From assembly GCF_013170705.1 (NCBI RefSeq), contig NZ_CP033334.1:3573501-3637500 (forward strand): 64,000 bases of DNA. The letters are read 5' to 3'. The notes below the pieces were generated by a model, which was not told where the DNA came from, ran no database searches, and was given only the letters and a program-made list of their open reading frames with translations. Each line of letters opens with the position of its first letter. Within the stretch, counting starts at the first letter, position 1. Position numbers and translations under genes: made by a program. This document shows, piece by piece, positions 32,076 to 40,456 of this stretch. The DNA is from Mesorhizobium loti (GTDB taxonomy: Bacteria > Pseudomonadota > Alphaproteobacteria > Rhizobiales > Rhizobiaceae).

Positions 32076-32267
32076 ATGCCCGCAGCACTCAGAACCGCAC
32101 TCTGCGAAATTCGCGATGATCTTCATGTCCCGGCGGATGGCGGCGCTGGCAAGCATGTCGAGACCATCCAGGAGATCGATGGGTTGATCGGCATAGCGGA
32201 AGCAGAGGCGATCAAGGTCGTACGCCGCATCGAGCGCGCGGCCCGAACAGGAAGAAGGATTGGATGA
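32076..32267 (+). CDS. Small conserved-looking protein of unknown function
   Basis: A 63-residue, mostly helical protein (MPAALRTALCEIRDDLHVPA...ETIQEIDGLIGIAEAEAIKVVR). ATG at 32076 has GGAAGG eight bases upstream and the stop overlaps the next start by ATGA. It is therefore probably translated with the PNPOx-like protein that follows. No family recognised. Confidence 0.55.
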   Translation: MPAALRTALCEIRDDLHVPADGGAGKHVETIQEIDGLIGIAEAEAIKVVRRIERAARTGRRIG

Positions 32268-32749
32268 ACATCAAGGAGATGACGCGGCAGGAGTGCGTCG
32301 CCCTTTTGAAGACGCAACGCATCGGTCGCCTGGCATGCGTGCGTGACCAGAAACCTTATGTGGTGCCGGTCCATTTCGCCTTTGGCGAGAATTCCATTTT
32401 CAGTTTCTCGCTTCCCGGCAGGAAAGTCGACTGGATGCGGGCCAATCCCCATGTCTGCCTTCAGGTCGACGATGTCGGCGGTGTCGATGGCTGGAGGAGT
32501 GTCGTGGTGGAAGGCCTGTTCGAGGAGTTGTCCAAAGCGCCTGATCCAGATGGCTGCATGACCGGCGTTGAAAGGATGATCGCTCCGGTCGATAGCGATC
32601 GCCGGCTTGCCTGGTCGCTTCTTGCCAAGCATGGGAATTGGTGGGAGCCTGGAGCGCTGAAGCCCGGCGATACTCTGGCGCTCTCGGGCAGCCATCTATT
32701 CTATCGGATCAGGATCGAGGCGATGTCGGGAAGGCAGGCCTCGTGGTAG
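32264..32749 (+). CDS. Pyridoxamine 5'-phosphate oxidase-like flavin protein (NimA-like)
   Basis: A 161-residue protein with the split-barrel flavin-binding fold: LLKTQRIGRLACVRDQKPYVVPVHFAF is the typical start, followed by FSLPGRKVDWMRANPHVCLQVDD and VVEGLFEEL. Members bind FMN or F420 and reduce varied substrates; this subgroup resembles nitroimidazole-resistance proteins. Substrate unknown. Co-translated with the small gene before it; convergent with the sensor kinase after it, only six bases apart. Confidence 0.8.
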   Translation: MNIKEMTRQECVALLKTQRIGRLACVRDQKPYVVPVHFAFGENSIFSFSLPGRKVDWMRANPHVCLQVDDVGGVDGWRSVVVEGLFEELSKAPDPDGCMTGVERMIAPVDSDRRLAWSLLAKHGNWWEPGALKPGDTLALSGSHLFYRIRIEAMSGRQASW

Positions 32750-32755
32750 CGGTTC

Positions 32756-33826
32756 CTACGCCGCGCGCGGCACTCGTGAAGTGAACGTTGCCCGGGTGAC
32801 CGAGACGCTTGTGCCGTTGGTGTCGCTGACGGTTTCCACCTTGGCCTCCAGCTGTTTCACCAGTGCCTCGACGATCGCTGTTCCAAGTCCAGTACTCGGC
32901 AAGTCGTTGGCGACCTTGCCGACACCGTTGTCCGAAACGGTCAGTTTCCAATCGTTGCCCGCGGTCTCGAAGGTCACCTGGATAAGGGCGCCGGACTTTT
33001 CCTTGGGGAAGGCATATTTGATGGCGTTGAGCACCAGTTCAGTGATGATCAACCCAAGGCTGACCGCCTTTTGTGAATCCATTCTGCCGCCTTCGGCCAT
33101 GACAGCGACCGTGATGGGCTGGGCTTCGCCGATCATCGACGAGGCGAGGCTGCTGCACAATTTCGGAAGGTAGGAGCCAACATCGATCTCGTCGACGCCA
33201 ACCGAGGTATGAAGATGGCGTTGCACCTCTGCCACGGACAACACGCGCTGGTGGGCATCCTTGAGATGCTGACGCGTCTCTTCCGACGTGACCGAGCGTG
33301 CCTTCAGCAACAGGATGCTGGCGATGATCTGCAGGCTGTTGGCAACCCGGTGCTCCATCTCGCGCAGCAGCACGTCCTTCTGGTGAAGAAGATCCTCGGT
33401 GCGGCGCAGCAATTCTTCCTTTTCCCGTTCGATGACACGGCGGGCGGTAATGTCATTGAAGGCGAGAAGGATGGTTACGGCCGGGCTGTGGTCGTAAAGC
33501 ACCTTGCGGGCGTTGAGCAGCATGGTGCGGCGGCCGATCCGCGGGAAATCATGCTCCACCTCGAAGCCGTCCATGGCGACTTTCTCGGGAATGATCGTCT
33601 CCAGCAGCAAGCGAAGTGCCGGAATGTCCCACTGACCATCGCCTAGCGCATAGAGCAGCGAGCCCTGGGTCTGCGCGGGGTCGACCTCGAATGTCTTGTA
33701 GAAGGAGCGGCTGGCGGCCAGCACGCGAAACTGCTCGTCCAGCACCAGGAATGGTTCGGTGATGGTGTTGACGATCGCCTGCGCCAGCGTCTGCGCGTCT
33801 TCGATGTTCGCAATGGGTTGAAACAT
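32756..33826 (-). CDS. Sensor histidine kinase with PAS-like domain (HisKA_2 type)
   Basis: A 356-residue soluble kinase. Residues of about 10-130 form a PAS-like sensor domain (IVNTITEPFLVLDEQFRVLAASRSF). The phosphoacceptor helix follows with LLREMEHRVANSLQIIASIL, His near residue 157, of the HisKA_2 kind. The ATPase part has ITELVLNAIKYAFP (N box), VSDNGVGK (G1) and GLGTAIVEALVKQLE (G2). No membrane segments, so the signal is cytoplasmic. No response regulator lies nearby. Such kinases feed the general stress pathway in alphaproteobacteria. Confidence 0.88.
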   Translation of the reverse strand: MFQPIANIEDAQTLAQAIVNTITEPFLVLDEQFRVLAASRSFYKTFEVDPAQTQGSLLYALGDGQWDIPALRLLLETIIPEKVAMDGFEVEHDFPRIGRRTMLLNARKVLYDHSPAVTILLAFNDITARRVIEREKEELLRRTEDLLHQKDVLLREMEHRVANSLQIIASILLLKARSVTSEETRQHLKDAHQRVLSVAEVQRHLHTSVGVDEIDVGSYLPKLCSSLASSMIGEAQPITVAVMAEGGRMDSQKAVSLGLIITELVLNAIKYAFPKEKSGALIQVTFETAGNDWKLTVSDNGVGKVANDLPSTGLGTAIVEALVKQLEAKVETVSDTNGTSVSVTRATFTSRVPRAA

Positions 33827-34011
33827 GGGGCAAGCCAGACGAGCGGCGTTTTGCCTCTCCAGGCAAGGGCCTTACACCTTTGCCCGGCCATTGTCGCGAA
33901 GTAAATCACCAGCCACGATGACGTGATGTCCCACGTATCGCTGAAAAGGCGGACACTCGGCCCGCCTTCTTCCGGCTGTTCGATTTCGGCATGCGCCCAA
34001 ATCGTGACTGG

Positions 34012-34305
34012 TCAGTTTGCGCCGCCGAGTTGCTTGGTCATCTTGCAGAAATTGTCATGCGACTTGGCAATGGCCTTGTCGCTGCATTCCTTCATCATGC
34101 CTGCGCGGTCTTCTTCCTTCATGGCCATCCAGGCGGCCTTGAATTCCTTTTCGGATTTCATCGTCTTCATGCCTGAGTCCGTGTAGAAGGGTGCCATCTT
34201 CTCCGGATTGTCGAGCGCGGAGGTGTTGCCCCCCGAAGCGGCCAACGCCGAGCCAGTCATCATAGCAAGCGCCATCGCGCCCATCGTGAGCATCTTGAAG
34301 TTCAT
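34012..34305 (-). CDS. Small secreted protein, unknown function
   Basis: A 97-residue protein with signal peptide (MLTMGAMALAMMTGSALAA) and a charged helical mature part (SALDNPEKMAPFYTDSGMKT ... EFKAAWMAMKEEDRAGMMKECSD) with two Cys. ATG at 34305 follows GAGAGGAA. It is similar in style to small periplasmic helical proteins of rhizobia. The 185 bases between it and the kinase start show no gene. Confidence 0.75.
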   Translation of the reverse strand: MNFKMLTMGAMALAMMTGSALAASGGNTSALDNPEKMAPFYTDSGMKTMKSEKEFKAAWMAMKEEDRAGMMKECSDKAIAKSHDNFCKMTKQLGGAN

Positions 34306-34441
34306 CTGGGAATTCCTCTCTGTCGAGGTCATTGGAATAAACGACCTGAAGACAAACGGGATTGAGAGAAAACAGTTCCTTGAGGTGAACGAATATTAAA
34401 ATCAGATTTTATTCCTTCTGGGCTGCCTGGGCGCTACCGGA

Positions 34442-34699
34442 TTATTCCATGTCCGGGACGTCGCCGCTGGCAAACAGCGTGGTCGGCGGGCCGTAGTCCC
34501 CAAGGGTCGGGTCGGCATCCCGGCTCCAGGCGATCACGCCGGCGTGTTTAACCGCCAAAGCCCTGGCCGTGCGTATGGCGCGGTCTTCGCTTTGCTGGTC
34601 GGCGGGGCCGAAGGCTGGAAACAGGTCCCCGTCCTCGCCGCGATCGAACGCAATCACGACGATCAGCTTGGGATTCTTATGCTCTGTTGAATGGGACAT
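34442..34699 (-). CDS. Small conserved hypothetical protein
   Basis: An 85-residue soluble protein, MSHSTEHKNPKLIVVIAFDR and onward with GDLFPAFGPADQQSEDRAIRTA, LAVKHAGVIAWSRDADPTLGDYGPP and TTLFASGDVPD. ATG at 34699 has GAAGGAG five bases upstream. Resembles small rhizobial proteins of unknown function, with a ribonuclease/transferase-like beta-alpha layout only guessed. Divergent from the GntR regulator. Confidence 0.65.
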   Translation of the reverse strand: MSHSTEHKNPKLIVVIAFDRGEDGDLFPAFGPADQQSEDRAIRTARALAVKHAGVIAWSRDADPTLGDYGPPTTLFASGDVPDME

Positions 34700-34842
34700 G
34701 GTGCTCCTTCGACGCGCGAACCTATCACAGTGTCGGGCCCAGTGGTCGGTTGTCCGGCTCTCCACCACATTTTCCGGGGCCGGGAACTCGCTGCCTTCTC
34801 CATCTGCCCTCGGCACCGCATTGACACGCGTTTTGTGACCAT

Positions 34843-34878
34843 ATATTGAACAGGATTATACAGGTTCACTGAACAGGT
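34843..34878. promoter_or_regulatory. Candidate GntR operator with repeated ACAGG
   Basis: In the 36 bases before the regulator start, ACAGG occurs three times (TTGAACAGG, TATACAGG, CTGAACAGG), each spaced about ten or more bases, inside A+T-rich DNA. TATACA resembles part of HutC-type GntR operators. Position directly upstream suggests autoregulation of the regulator and its operon. Motif assignment is tentative. Confidence 0.4.
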
Positions 34879-35610
34879 ATGAATATGAAGCGGCGCGCGG
34901 TTCAACTGTCTCCCGGCACGGGCAAGCCCGAGCAGATCGCGACCGTTCTGGAACATGAAATCCGTTCCGGCCTGCTCGGCTTCGGCGACCGCCTGCAAAG
35001 CGAAAACGAACTCGTCCAGCGCTTCTCCGTCAGTCGCAACACGGTCCGCAAGGGCCTCGAGGAACTGTCCAGCCGCGGGCTGATCACCACCAAGGTCGGC
35101 ATCGGCTCCTTCGTCACCTTCGACGGCAAGCCGGTCGACGACGCCATCGGCTGGTCGCGGGCGCTGGCCAATGCTGGCGCCAATGCCGAGACCAGGACGC
35201 TGCGGCTGGAAGTCATCGAAGACGTGGATCTGGCAGCCTTGCTTGGCATCGAAAGCCCGTTCTTCATCGCTGTCGACCGGGTGCGTACCAACGCCAGCGA
35301 TGGCCATGCGATTTCCATCGAGCGCAGCCGCCTGCCGCTGTCGCCGGAGCTTGAGGACGTGCCGCTGCGCGGCCTGCGTGAGGGATCGCTGCACCAGACG
35401 TTGCGCGGCGCCGGCCTGATCCCCGACCATGGCGAGGAATGGGTGGGTATCGAGATGCTCAACGCCGAGGACGCCGCCATTCTGGGCTGCCCCCAAGGTA
35501 CACCCTTCCTGCGCGGCCGCCGGCTGACGCGTGCGGCCGACGACCGGCCGATCGAATATGTCACCAGCCTGCTCAATCCCGCGCATTTCGCGCTGCATAT
35601 GAGGTTCTGA
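34879..35610 (+). CDS. GntR-family (HutC/UTRA) transcriptional regulator
   Basis: A 243-residue regulator. The winged helix-turn-helix (residues of about 12-78) contains SENELVQRFSVSRNTVRKGL and LSSRGLITTKVGIGSFV. The UTRA ligand domain follows, with FFIAVDRVRTNASDGHAISIERSRLP and LNAEDAAILGCPQGTPFL. Proteins of this class sense small metabolites of the pathway they control. It heads an operon of a hydrolase, a kinase, an ABC importer and an aconitase X enzyme, whose substrate is presumably the ligand. Confidence 0.9.
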   Translation: MNMKRRAVQLSPGTGKPEQIATVLEHEIRSGLLGFGDRLQSENELVQRFSVSRNTVRKGLEELSSRGLITTKVGIGSFVTFDGKPVDDAIGWSRALANAGANAETRTLRLEVIEDVDLAALLGIESPFFIAVDRVRTNASDGHAISIERSRLPLSPELEDVPLRGLREGSLHQTLRGAGLIPDHGEEWVGIEMLNAEDAAILGCPQGTPFLRGRRLTRAADDRPIEYVTSLLNPAHFALHMRF

Positions 35611-35613
35611 GCG

Positions 35614-36663
35614 ATGCCGGACGACACCACACTTGATCGCGCCATGGGCGCGCTTGTCGGCGGAGCGCTGGGAGACGCGCTCGGCATGCCGACGCAGCTT
35701 TTGTCGCCGGCGCGCATTGCCGAACTCTACGGCCATGTCGAGGATTTCATCGCGCCCTTCGCCGATCATCCGGTATCGAAGGGGCTCGCGGCCGGCACCA
35801 TCACCGACGATACGGAACAGGCGCTGCTGCTTGGCCGCATCCTGGTTGTTTCAGGCGAGCGCTTCGACCATGCGCGCTGGGTCAACGCGCTGCTCGACTG
35901 GGAGCGCGAGGTCAAGGCGCGCGGCAGCTACGATCTCCTGGGACCATCGACCAAGCGCGCCATCGACGCCATCAACAATGGCGTGCCGGCCGAGGAGGCG
36001 GGACGTAGCGGCGACACCAATGGGGCGGCGATGCGCATCGCGCCGGTCGGCATCATGATGCCGCTGGAACCGCTCGATGCATTCGTCGCCAAGGTGGCCG
36101 AGACCTGCCGGGCGACGCACAACACCTCGATAGCCATAGCGTCGGCTGCCGCCGTCGCGGCCGCCGTCAGCCACGGCGTTTCCGGCGGCGACTGGCGCGC
36201 CGCATCCGACAGCGGCGTCGCGGCGGCGAGGCGAGGGGCGACGCTTGGCCATTGGGTGACCGGCGGCGACATCGCGGCGCGTATCGTCTGGGCGCAGGAT
36301 CTGGTGCGCGGCAAGGTGATGAGGGATGCGATCCGGCTGATCACCGATCTGGTCGGCACCGGCGTTGCCAGCCAGGAATCCGTTCCCGCGGCCTTCGCTG
36401 TGCTGGAAGTCGCCGATGGTGACCCATGGCAAGCGGCGGTCATCAGCGCCAATCTCGGCGGCGACACCGACACGATCGGCGCCATCGCGGCCGGCATGGC
36501 CGGCGCCTGCACCGGCTTTTCACGGCTGCCAAGGGAACGCGTCGCCGGCCTCAGGGGGATCGACATGACGGATGTTCGCGCGCTTGCCGCCGATCTTGTC
36601 GCTGCGCGGACGTCCAAAGGCCTTGCACCAAAAGCCGGTTCCGGCAAGGACGCCGCGGCATGA
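35614..36663 (+). CDS. ADP-ribosylglycohydrolase family protein
   Basis: A 349-residue enzyme with all the metal-site segments of the DraG/ARH fold: GALVGGALGDALGMPTQ near the start, TITDDTEQALLLG (Thr-Asp-Asp), NGAAMRIAPVGI and GGDTDTIGAIAAGMAGA (Asp pair). These enzymes use two Mg ions to cleave N- or O-glycosidic bonds to ADP-ribose or related nucleosides. Here, between a regulator and a sugar kinase in a catabolic operon, it may hydrolyse an imported ribosyl compound instead of reversing protein ADP-ribosylation. Starts three bases after the regulator stop and overlaps the kinase start. Confidence 0.88.
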   Translation: MPDDTTLDRAMGALVGGALGDALGMPTQLLSPARIAELYGHVEDFIAPFADHPVSKGLAAGTITDDTEQALLLGRILVVSGERFDHARWVNALLDWEREVKARGSYDLLGPSTKRAIDAINNGVPAEEAGRSGDTNGAAMRIAPVGIMMPLEPLDAFVAKVAETCRATHNTSIAIASAAAVAAAVSHGVSGGDWRAASDSGVAAARRGATLGHWVTGGDIAARIVWAQDLVRGKVMRDAIRLITDLVGTGVASQESVPAAFAVLEVADGDPWQAAVISANLGGDTDTIGAIAAGMAGACTGFSRLPRERVAGLRGIDMTDVRALAADLVAARTSKGLAPKAGSGKDAAA

Positions 36664-37637
36664 GCGGGCGTCTCGTCCATATCGGTAGCGCGGTGGTCGA
36701 CTATGTCTACCGCATCGACGCCTTGCCGGCGCCAGGCACTGAGAAGACGGCATCCAGCTACGCGCAGGTCGCAGGCGGCGGCTTCAACATGATGGTCGCG
36801 GCCACCCGCACCGGGATGACAGTGGTGTTTGGCGGCCAACTCGGCAGCGGGCCGAATGGCGATTTCCTGCGCGCCGCCTTCGCCGCCGAGGGCATCGAAA
36901 CACTGACGCCGCCATCGCCTGTGATGGACAGCGGCAATTGCGTCGCCATGATCTCGAGCGATGCCGAACGCACTTTCGTGTCATGGCCCGGTGCGGAGAG
37001 CATTCTCAACCTCGACATGATGGCGCCGGTATCAGTAGCGCCGGGAGACTGGGTGTTCACCTCGGGCTATACGCTGAGCTACCCGGGCAGCCGCAAAGCA
37101 CTCGCCGACTGGATCGAGGCGCTGCCGGAAAACATTCCCTTTGTCTTCGACCCGACGCCCGTCATTTCAGACATTCCACGCCCGATCCTGGCGCGTGTGC
37201 TGGCCCGCTCGGCATGGCTGAGCTGCAACATGGCGGAAGCCGCCGAGATCGCCGGCCAGGGCGATGTCGAGACCCTCGCGGCGCGGCTTCTCGCCGATCA
37301 TTGTCCAAGGGCGGCCGGTGTCGTGATCCGCTCCGGCGCCAAGGGCTGCCATGTCAGGCTGGCCGGCGGTTCGGCGCAAACCGTTGCCGGTTTCAAGGTC
37401 GATGCCGTCGACACCAATGGCGCCGGCGATGCCCATATCGGCGCTTTCGTCAGCGCGCTGGCGCGGGGTGCACATCCTTTCGAGGCGGCGCGCTACGCCA
37501 ATGCGGCGGCGGCCATTTCGGTGACCCGTCATGGCGGCTCATCGGCGCCGAACGATGCCGAAATCCAGACTTTCCTGAGCCAGGCCGCCGCGACCGGCGC
37601 GCCGGGCCAGAACCAGAAGGCCCATCAGACAGCCTGA
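36660..37637 (+). CDS. PfkB-family carbohydrate kinase (ribokinase-like)
   Basis: A 325-residue kinase. N-terminal GSAVVDYVYRIDALPAPGTE and AGGGFNMMVAATRTG match PfkB signature 1. Near the C-terminus VDAVDTNGAGDAHIGAFVSAL carries the catalytic Asp and anion hole of signature 2. It phosphorylates a sugar or nucleoside. ATG at 36660 overlaps the glycohydrolase stop, so the two are coupled; together they suggest release and phosphorylation of a ribose-like sugar. Confidence 0.88.
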   Translation: MSGRLVHIGSAVVDYVYRIDALPAPGTEKTASSYAQVAGGGFNMMVAATRTGMTVVFGGQLGSGPNGDFLRAAFAAEGIETLTPPSPVMDSGNCVAMISSDAERTFVSWPGAESILNLDMMAPVSVAPGDWVFTSGYTLSYPGSRKALADWIEALPENIPFVFDPTPVISDIPRPILARVLARSAWLSCNMAEAAEIAGQGDVETLAARLLADHCPRAAGVVIRSGAKGCHVRLAGGSAQTVAGFKVDAVDTNGAGDAHIGAFVSALARGAHPFEAARYANAAAAISVTRHGGSSAPNDAEIQTFLSQAAATGAPGQNQKAHQTA

Positions 37638-37676
37638 CAAGCCCCGCCAAGCGGGCAAACAAAGAGAGGAACCAAC

Positions 37677-38738
37677 ATGCGCATGCCAAGACTGACTGCT
37701 CTCTTGACGGCGACGGCCGTCTTCACCACCGCGCTCACGCTGGCCGCCAGTGCCGCCGAAGTGCATGTGCTCAACTGGAAAGGCTACGGCGCCGACGAGC
37801 CATGGGCCGTCGCGGCCTTCGAGAAGGCGACCGGCAACAAGGTCGTCAACGACTTCTTCAATTCCGAACAGGAAATGCTGACCAAGATCCGGACCAATCC
37901 CGGCCTCTACGACGTCGTCATGATCAACGCTGCCTTCAACGACCAGGCGATGGCGGAAAAGCTGATCCAGCCGATCGATGTGTCGAAGCTGCCGAACTAT
38001 GCCGACATCAGCAAGGACAAGGCCGGTTCGCCGATGCTCGACCATGACGGCAAGGTCTATGGCGTGCCGTGGGTGTGGGGCCTGACCGCGCTCGCCATCA
38101 ACGAAAAGTCCTTCGACAAGCCGCCGACGTCGATCGCCGAAATGTGGGATCCCGCGCACAAGGGCCGCGTCGTCATTCGCGACGACGCCGTCGAGGCGGT
38201 GCAGTTCGGCGCCATCGCCACCGGCCAGAACATCAACGACATCAAGGATATGGATGCGGTCAAGACGAAGCTCACCTCGCTGATGCCGCAGATCAAGACC
38301 TTCTGGAGCTCGGAGAACGACTGGAACCAGATGGTCGCCTCCAACCAGATCGACATCGGCACCTACTGGAGCGGCTCGGCCGACCGCGCCAAGACGCACT
38401 TCAAGCTGCCGGTTTCCCTGGTCATTCCGCAGGAGGGCGCCGTCGCCTGGCTGGATGCCTTCTCCATTCCCGTCGGCTCCAAGAACGTCGAGGGTGCGCA
38501 GGCCTTCATCAACTGGATGATCGACCCGAAATTCTATGTCGAATGGGTCACCAAGGTCGGCGCCCCGGTCTCCGCCAACACCAAGGCGGTGGACGCTCTG
38601 CCCGAGGATGCCTTCAACCGCAAGGTGATGGGCGATCCAGAGGTCGCCAAGCGCATCCAGTTCCAGGCGCCGATCACCGACGCGCAGCGCGAGGCTTACC
38701 TGGCGCTCTGGCAGCAGCTCAAGGTCGACGTGAAGTAG
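37677..38738 (+). CDS. ABC transporter substrate-binding protein, PotD-like
   Basis: A 353-residue periplasmic protein with signal peptide (LTATAVFTTALTLAASAAE). EVHVLNWKGYGADEPWAVAAFEKATGNKV is the typical opening of the spermidine/putrescine group (PotD/PotF), and VPWVWGLTALAINEKSF and YWSGSADRAKTHFKLPVSLVIPQEGAVAW fit as well. The ligand need not be a polyamine; the operon also codes for sugar-like catabolic enzymes. AGAGAGGAA precedes the ATG. Confidence 0.85.
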   Translation: MRMPRLTALLTATAVFTTALTLAASAAEVHVLNWKGYGADEPWAVAAFEKATGNKVVNDFFNSEQEMLTKIRTNPGLYDVVMINAAFNDQAMAEKLIQPIDVSKLPNYADISKDKAGSPMLDHDGKVYGVPWVWGLTALAINEKSFDKPPTSIAEMWDPAHKGRVVIRDDAVEAVQFGAIATGQNINDIKDMDAVKTKLTSLMPQIKTFWSSENDWNQMVASNQIDIGTYWSGSADRAKTHFKLPVSLVIPQEGAVAWLDAFSIPVGSKNVEGAQAFINWMIDPKFYVEWVTKVGAPVSANTKAVDALPEDAFNRKVMGDPEVAKRIQFQAPITDAQREAYLALWQQLKVDVK

Positions 38739-38748
38739 GTCTACGTCC

Positions 38749-38779
38749 GGACCAGCCGTCGGTTCGCGCCGGCTGGTCC
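38749..38779 (+). promoter_or_regulatory. Intercistronic hairpin after the binding-protein gene
   Basis: GGACCAGCCG and CGGCTGGTCC form a perfect ten-base stem. It lies between the binding protein and permease genes, with no T run. Such hairpins usually protect the 5' message so that binding protein is made in excess over the membrane parts. Confidence 0.65.
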
Positions 38780-38804
38780 CTCAATCCTGGGGAGGAGGCT
38801 TATC

Positions 38805-39668
38805 ATGGCAGCGCAGGGTGCGCCGCGCAGCGGGCTGAGATCGGCCCTGCCGCTGCTGGCGCCGGCCTATCTCTGGCTGACGGTGGCGATCTTCCTGCCG
38901 CTCTCTGCCATGGTCTTCTTCTCCTTCATGACCGACCTGCCGCTGACGGGGAAGCCTTGGGCTTTCACGCTTGGCAACTATGCCGCCTTCTTCTCGCAGA
39001 GCCTCTATCTGACGCTGCTGCTCGCTTCGCTCAGGCTCGGCCTGGAAGTGACGCTATGGTGCATCCTCATCGGCTATCCCGCCGCCTATGTGCTGGCCAA
39101 GGTGCTGAAAGGCCGCAGCCGCGAGGCGATCTTCCTGCTGGTCATCCTGCCGTTCTGGTCGAACGGGCTGGTGCGGATATTCTCCTGGGCGATGGTGCTG
39201 CGCGAGGGTGGCATCCTCGATACGGCGCTCAACGCCGTCCTGCCGTTCAAGATCAACATCGATCTGATGTATTCCTATCCCGCCGTCATCATCGGCCTTG
39301 TGCACTCCTACGTGCCCTACATGGTGCTGACCTGTTATCTCACCTTGCAGGCGATCGACGATTCGCTGATCGAGGCCGGTCGTTCGCTCGGCGCCTCGCG
39401 GCTGCAGGTGCTCAAGCGCGTGATCATCCCGCTGTCGATGCCCGGTCTGGTGGCGGGGGCCGCGCTCATCTTCGTTCCCGTCGTCGGCTCGTTCATGGAG
39501 CCGCGCATCCTTGGCGGGCGCACCGGCACCTTCTACGGCACGGTGATCGAGGACCAGTTCGTCGCCGTGTTCAACTGGCCGCTGGGTGCCGCGCTGTCCT
39601 TCATCCTGCTGGCGGTCGTGCTGGTCATCCTGGCGATCGCCTCGCCTGTGTTGCGGAGGGCCGCTTGA
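38805..39668 (+). CDS. ABC transporter permease, PotB-like
   Basis: A 287-residue protein with six membrane helices starting LPLLAPAYLWLTVAIFLPL. The cytoplasmic EAA loop reads DDSLIEAGRSLGASRLQVLKRVIIPLSMPG. It pairs with the next permease to form the channel of a PotABCD-type importer. GGAGGAGG-type site before the ATG. Its stop overlaps the next ATG. Confidence 0.9.
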   Translation: MAAQGAPRSGLRSALPLLAPAYLWLTVAIFLPLSAMVFFSFMTDLPLTGKPWAFTLGNYAAFFSQSLYLTLLLASLRLGLEVTLWCILIGYPAAYVLAKVLKGRSREAIFLLVILPFWSNGLVRIFSWAMVLREGGILDTALNAVLPFKINIDLMYSYPAVIIGLVHSYVPYMVLTCYLTLQAIDDSLIEAGRSLGASRLQVLKRVIIPLSMPGLVAGAALIFVPVVGSFMEPRILGGRTGTFYGTVIEDQFVAVFNWPLGAALSFILLAVVLVILAIASPVLRRAA

Positions 39669-40456
39669 TGATGACGACCCGCATCCTCGAATGGTTCGGC
39701 CGGATCTATATCTTCCTGCTGCTCGCCTTCCTCTATCTGCCGATCATCATCATGGCGTTGATGTCGTTCAACGTCTCGCCCTTTTACCAACTGCCGTTCG
39801 AGTGGACGACGGAATGGTATGCCTCGCTGTGGCAGAACGACCAGCTGATCGCGGCCACGTGGAACAGCCTGGAGATCGCAATCATCACCACGCTCATCAG
39901 CGTCGTGCTCGGCTCGGCGGCGTCGCTGGCGCTTTTTCGCTATGATTTCCGCGGCAAGAAGGTGCTGCAGGCGCTGCTGTTTCCACCGATCGCCATTCCG
40001 TGGCTGATCACCGGCACGGCGATGCTGATCTTCTTCTTCGGCGTCGGCATCGGGCGGGGCCTGTTCGCCATCCTGCTCGGCCATGTCGCGCTGGCGCTGC
40101 CCTATGTCATCGTCGTCGTCTCGGCCCGGCTGCAGACTTTCGCGCCGGAACTGGAAGAGGCGGCACGCTCGCTCGGCGCCAACCAGTGGCAGGTGACCAA
40201 TCGCGTCACGCTGCCCTGGATCATGCCGGGCGTCATCGCCGGTGGGCTGTTTGCATTTGCCGTGTCGTTCGACCAGTTCGTCGTTTCCTACTTCCTCTCG
40301 ACACCCGGCCAGACGACGCTGCCGGTCGAAATCTACGCCGCGATCCGCAAAGGTTTCACGCCTGAGATCAACGCGGTCTCGACCATCATCATTGTCGTGT
40401 CCATGGCGCTCATGCTGCTCACGGCGCGCTTCTTCAAATTCGGCGGAGAGAAATAA
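39668..40456 (+). CDS. ABC transporter permease, PotC-like
   Basis: A 262-residue membrane protein (IYIFLLLAFLYLPIIIMALMSFN) with the EAA loop LEEAARSLGANQWQVTNRVTLPWIMPG and the ending AVSFDQFVVSYFLSTPGQTTLPV, standard for PotC. It overlaps the upstream permease (TGATG) and the downstream ATPase (TAATG), so all three are translated as a unit. Confidence 0.9.
   Translation: MMTTRILEWFGRIYIFLLLAFLYLPIIIMALMSFNVSPFYQLPFEWTTEWYASLWQNDQLIAATWNSLEIAIITTLISVVLGSAASLALFRYDFRGKKVLQALLFPPIAIPWLITGTAMLIFFFGVGIGRGLFAILLGHVALALPYVIVVVSARLQTFAPELEEAARSLGANQWQVTNRVTLPWIMPGVIAGGLFAFAVSFDQFVVSYFLSTPGQTTLPVEIYAAIRKGFTPEINAVSTIIIVVSMALMLLTARFFKFGGEK

Noticed and set aside
35614..36663. Nitrogenase-regulating DraG
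   Set aside because: No draT or nif genes are near and the operon context is transport and sugar kinase, so a specific nitrogenase role is not supported.
38069..40456. 795-codon plus-strand frame through three transporter genes
   Set aside because: Only its final part, from 39668, is the PotC-like permease; the rest is a shadow of the binding protein and first permease in another frame.
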